A DNA stretch of 64,000 bases from Spirosomataceae bacterium TFI 002 (GTDB taxonomy: Bacteria; Bacteroidota; Bacteroidia; Cytophagales; Spirosomataceae). Every line of letters begins with the position of its first letter. Position 1 is the first letter of the stretch. Positions 62,651 through 64,000 of the stretch are shown in pieces. Made by a program: the position numbers and the translations under genes. Location of the stretch: the NCBI GenBank assembly GCA_900230115.1, contig LT907983.1, positions 2,976,001-3,040,000 of the forward strand, written 5' to 3'. Below the pieces are notes generated by a model. The model was given only the letters and a program-made list of their open reading frames with translations. It was not told the DNA's origin and ran no database searches.

Positions 62651-63982
62651 ATGGCTAGAATACTAGTAATAGATGACGATGTTGACATATTAAGTGCTGC
62701 CAAACTGCTTCTCAAAAGGCATTACGATGAGGTCACGCTTGAAAAAAATCCTGATAAAATCCCTTTTCTGCTGAATAACTATGAATTTGACTTGATTCTT
62801 TTAGATATGAATTTCACTCAAGATGTGAATTCGGGTCGTGAAGGATTTTTGTGGTTAGATAAGATTTTGGATATAAAACCTAAAGCCAAAGTAGTTCTTT
62901 TTACTGCATATGGTGATGTGGAAATGGCTGTAAAGTCAATGAAGCTTGGTGCCAAAGATTTTGTTTTGAAACCTTGGGACAACGAAAAGTTATTAGAAAC
63001 ATTAAATACTGCCCTTGGCAAAGAAGCTGATGAGGGAAGTGTTAGTAAGTCTTCGCAAACAAATATAATTGGTAGCTCAGAAGCAATGCAAAAGGTTTTT
63101 GATACAATACAAAAAGTTGCAGAAACAGATGCCAACGTTTTGGTTCTTGGCGAAAATGGTACAGGTAAAGATTTAGTTGCTCGTCAACTACACGAATTTT
63201 CTAAACGAAAAGAGAATCATTTTGTTAGAGTGGACATTGCAGCTTTGCCGGAGACATTGGTGGAAAGTGAATTGTTTGGCCACGTAAAAGGAGCTTTTAC
63301 AGATGCTCGCGAAAATAGAGTAGGGAAGTTTGAAGATGCCAAGGGAGGGACTTTGTTTTTAGATGAAATTGGTAATTTAAATGCTACGGTTCAAAGTAAA
63401 TTGCTTAATGTACTTCAGAATCGAGAAGTTACGAGAATAGGCTCAAATAAAACTACCAAAGTTGATATTAGGCTCATTAGTGCCACCAATGCTAACATAG
63501 AACTGTCTGTTCAGGAAAAGGAATTCAGGCAAGATTTGTATTACCGAATTAATACAATTACGATTGAGTTGCCACCACTGAGAGAGCGTTATGGTGACAT
63601 TGAGTTGTTGGCTGAGTTCTTTTTAAATAAGTACAAGAAAAAATACAATCGCCAATTGGGCGGACTTTCCGCGGCATTGGTCAAGGAGCTCAACCATTAT
63701 CCATGGCCAGGAAATATACGGGAGTTGGAACATGCAATAGAGCGTGCAGTTATCATGAGTAGTGGTAGGCAACTTACTGCCGAAGATGTCTTTGGTAGCA
63801 TGAGTAAATCATCTATTCAAGCGGCAGAAAAAGAACTCAAGAGTTTTGATCTAGAGGAATTGGAACGAGACACTATAGTAAAGGCCTTGAAAAAATTCAA
63901 TGGTAATATCAGCGAAACAGCGAAGGAGCTAGGCCTTTCTCGAGCAGCATTATATCGTCGCATGGAAAAGTATAATATATAA
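62651..63982 (+). CDS. Sigma-54-dependent response regulator (NtrC family)
   Basis: 443 residues in the standard order. The receiver domain (1-120) has acidic residues D8-D10, phospho-acceptor Asp52 (LILLDMNF), Thr (VLFTAYG) and Lys (FVLKPW). The AAA+ domain (about 138-370) has Walker A GENGTGKD (167-174), the sigma-54 contact loop as GAFTDA (214-219; GAFTGA in the classical form), Walker B TLFLDEIG and YYRINTITIELPPLRER. The C-terminal Fis-type helix-turn-helix is NISETAKELGLSRAALYRRMEKYNI. It should bind dyads upstream of sigma-54 promoters when phosphorylated. It is divergent from the adaptor operon, and four pairs of identical dyads occur in the window. Its cognate kinase is not in view. 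Confidence 0.95.
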   Translation: MARILVIDDDVDILSAAKLLLKRHYDEVTLEKNPDKIPFLLNNYEFDLILLDMNFTQDVNSGREGFLWLDKILDIKPKAKVVLFTAYGDVEMAVKSMKLGAKDFVLKPWDNEKLLETLNTALGKEADEGSVSKSSQTNIIGSSEAMQKVFDTIQKVAETDANVLVLGENGTGKDLVARQLHEFSKRKENHFVRVDIAALPETLVESELFGHVKGAFTDARENRVGKFEDAKGGTLFLDEIGNLNATVQSKLLNVLQNREVTRIGSNKTTKVDIRLISATNANIELSVQEKEFRQDLYYRINTITIELPPLRERYGDIELLAEFFLNKYKKKYNRQLGGLSAALVKELNHYPWPGNIRELEHAIERAVIMSSGRQLTAEDVFGSMSKSSIQAAEKELKSFDLEELERDTIVKALKKFNGNISETAKELGLSRAALYRRMEKYNI

Positions 63983-63989
63983 GCCATAA

Positions 63990-64000
63990 ATGACTGGATT
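63990..64000 (+). other. Possible start of the next gene (cut by the window edge)
   Basis: An ATG at 63990 lies eight bases after the regulator stop codon and stays open for the last 11 bases. A partner histidine kinase is commonly encoded here, but eleven bases cannot show it. Confidence 0.25.

Overview
The window looks like a chromosomal segment of a low-GC member of the Bacteroidota, most likely a Cytophagales-type bacterium. The support is the TAnnTTTG-style promoters, absence of Shine-Dalgarno signals, LytTR regulators with membrane domains, a secreted protein ending in a Bacteroidota C-terminal sorting-like (coathanger) domain, lipoprotein sulfatase next to a family 2 glycoside hydrolase, DUF1684/DUF2141/DUF2157 proteins and very many 800-residue FtsX/MacB-type permeases. 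No rRNA, tRNA, CRISPR array, phage or classical insertion sequence was seen.

Layout. 1-524: 5' part of a D-2-hydroxyacid dehydrogenase that runs off the left edge. 696-4993: sulfatase plus GH2 glycosidase, probably one polysaccharide-degradation unit. 5246-17164: mostly housekeeping or conserved genes (ABC-F ATPase, GNAT, molybdopterin oxidoreductase, DUF937, SOUL, DUF1684, rhomboid, membrane LytTR regulator, DUF2141, DUF2306-like, secreted nuclease/phosphatase, Gfo/Idh/MocA oxidoreductase). 17286-21941: a small secreted protein, a stand-alone LytTR regulator, and a NarL-type response regulator divergent from a TPR sensor kinase. The regulator/kinase intergenic region and the region upstream of the LytTR gene share the same palindrome. 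22084-25829: hipBA and two overlapping membrane-protein genes. 25908-26666: yaaA.

26738-63982 is the remarkable part. It holds twelve full-length, two-FtsX-domain permeases (about 790-810 residues each), but only one ABC ATPase gene (59898-60575), one HlyD-type adaptor (61137-62387) and one NtrC-type response regulator (62651-63982). Four of the transcription units begin with the same architecture: two 16-bp TGTYCG-N4-CGRACA palindromes exactly 20 bp apart, then 54 or 56 bp, then a TGGCAT -24 element with a conserved G ten bases after the GG. I read this as a sigma-54 regulon run by the response regulator at its end: adaptor-ATPase-four permeases-small protein; two permeases-GH16; five permeases; and, on the other strand, one permease plus a repeat-rich DUF4097 protein.

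Inside the large operon, between adaptor and ATPase, sits a 511-bp element with about 31-bp imperfect terminal inverted repeats that carries an oppositely oriented gene for a four-helix-bundle (23S rRNA intervening-sequence type) protein. Several spacers between the permease genes carry shorter hairpin-like tracts with related arms (GGAACAAGGAA / TTCCTTGTTCC) and no gene, which look like empty derivatives of the same kind of element. All function statements rest on motif recognition by eye; no similarity search was run.
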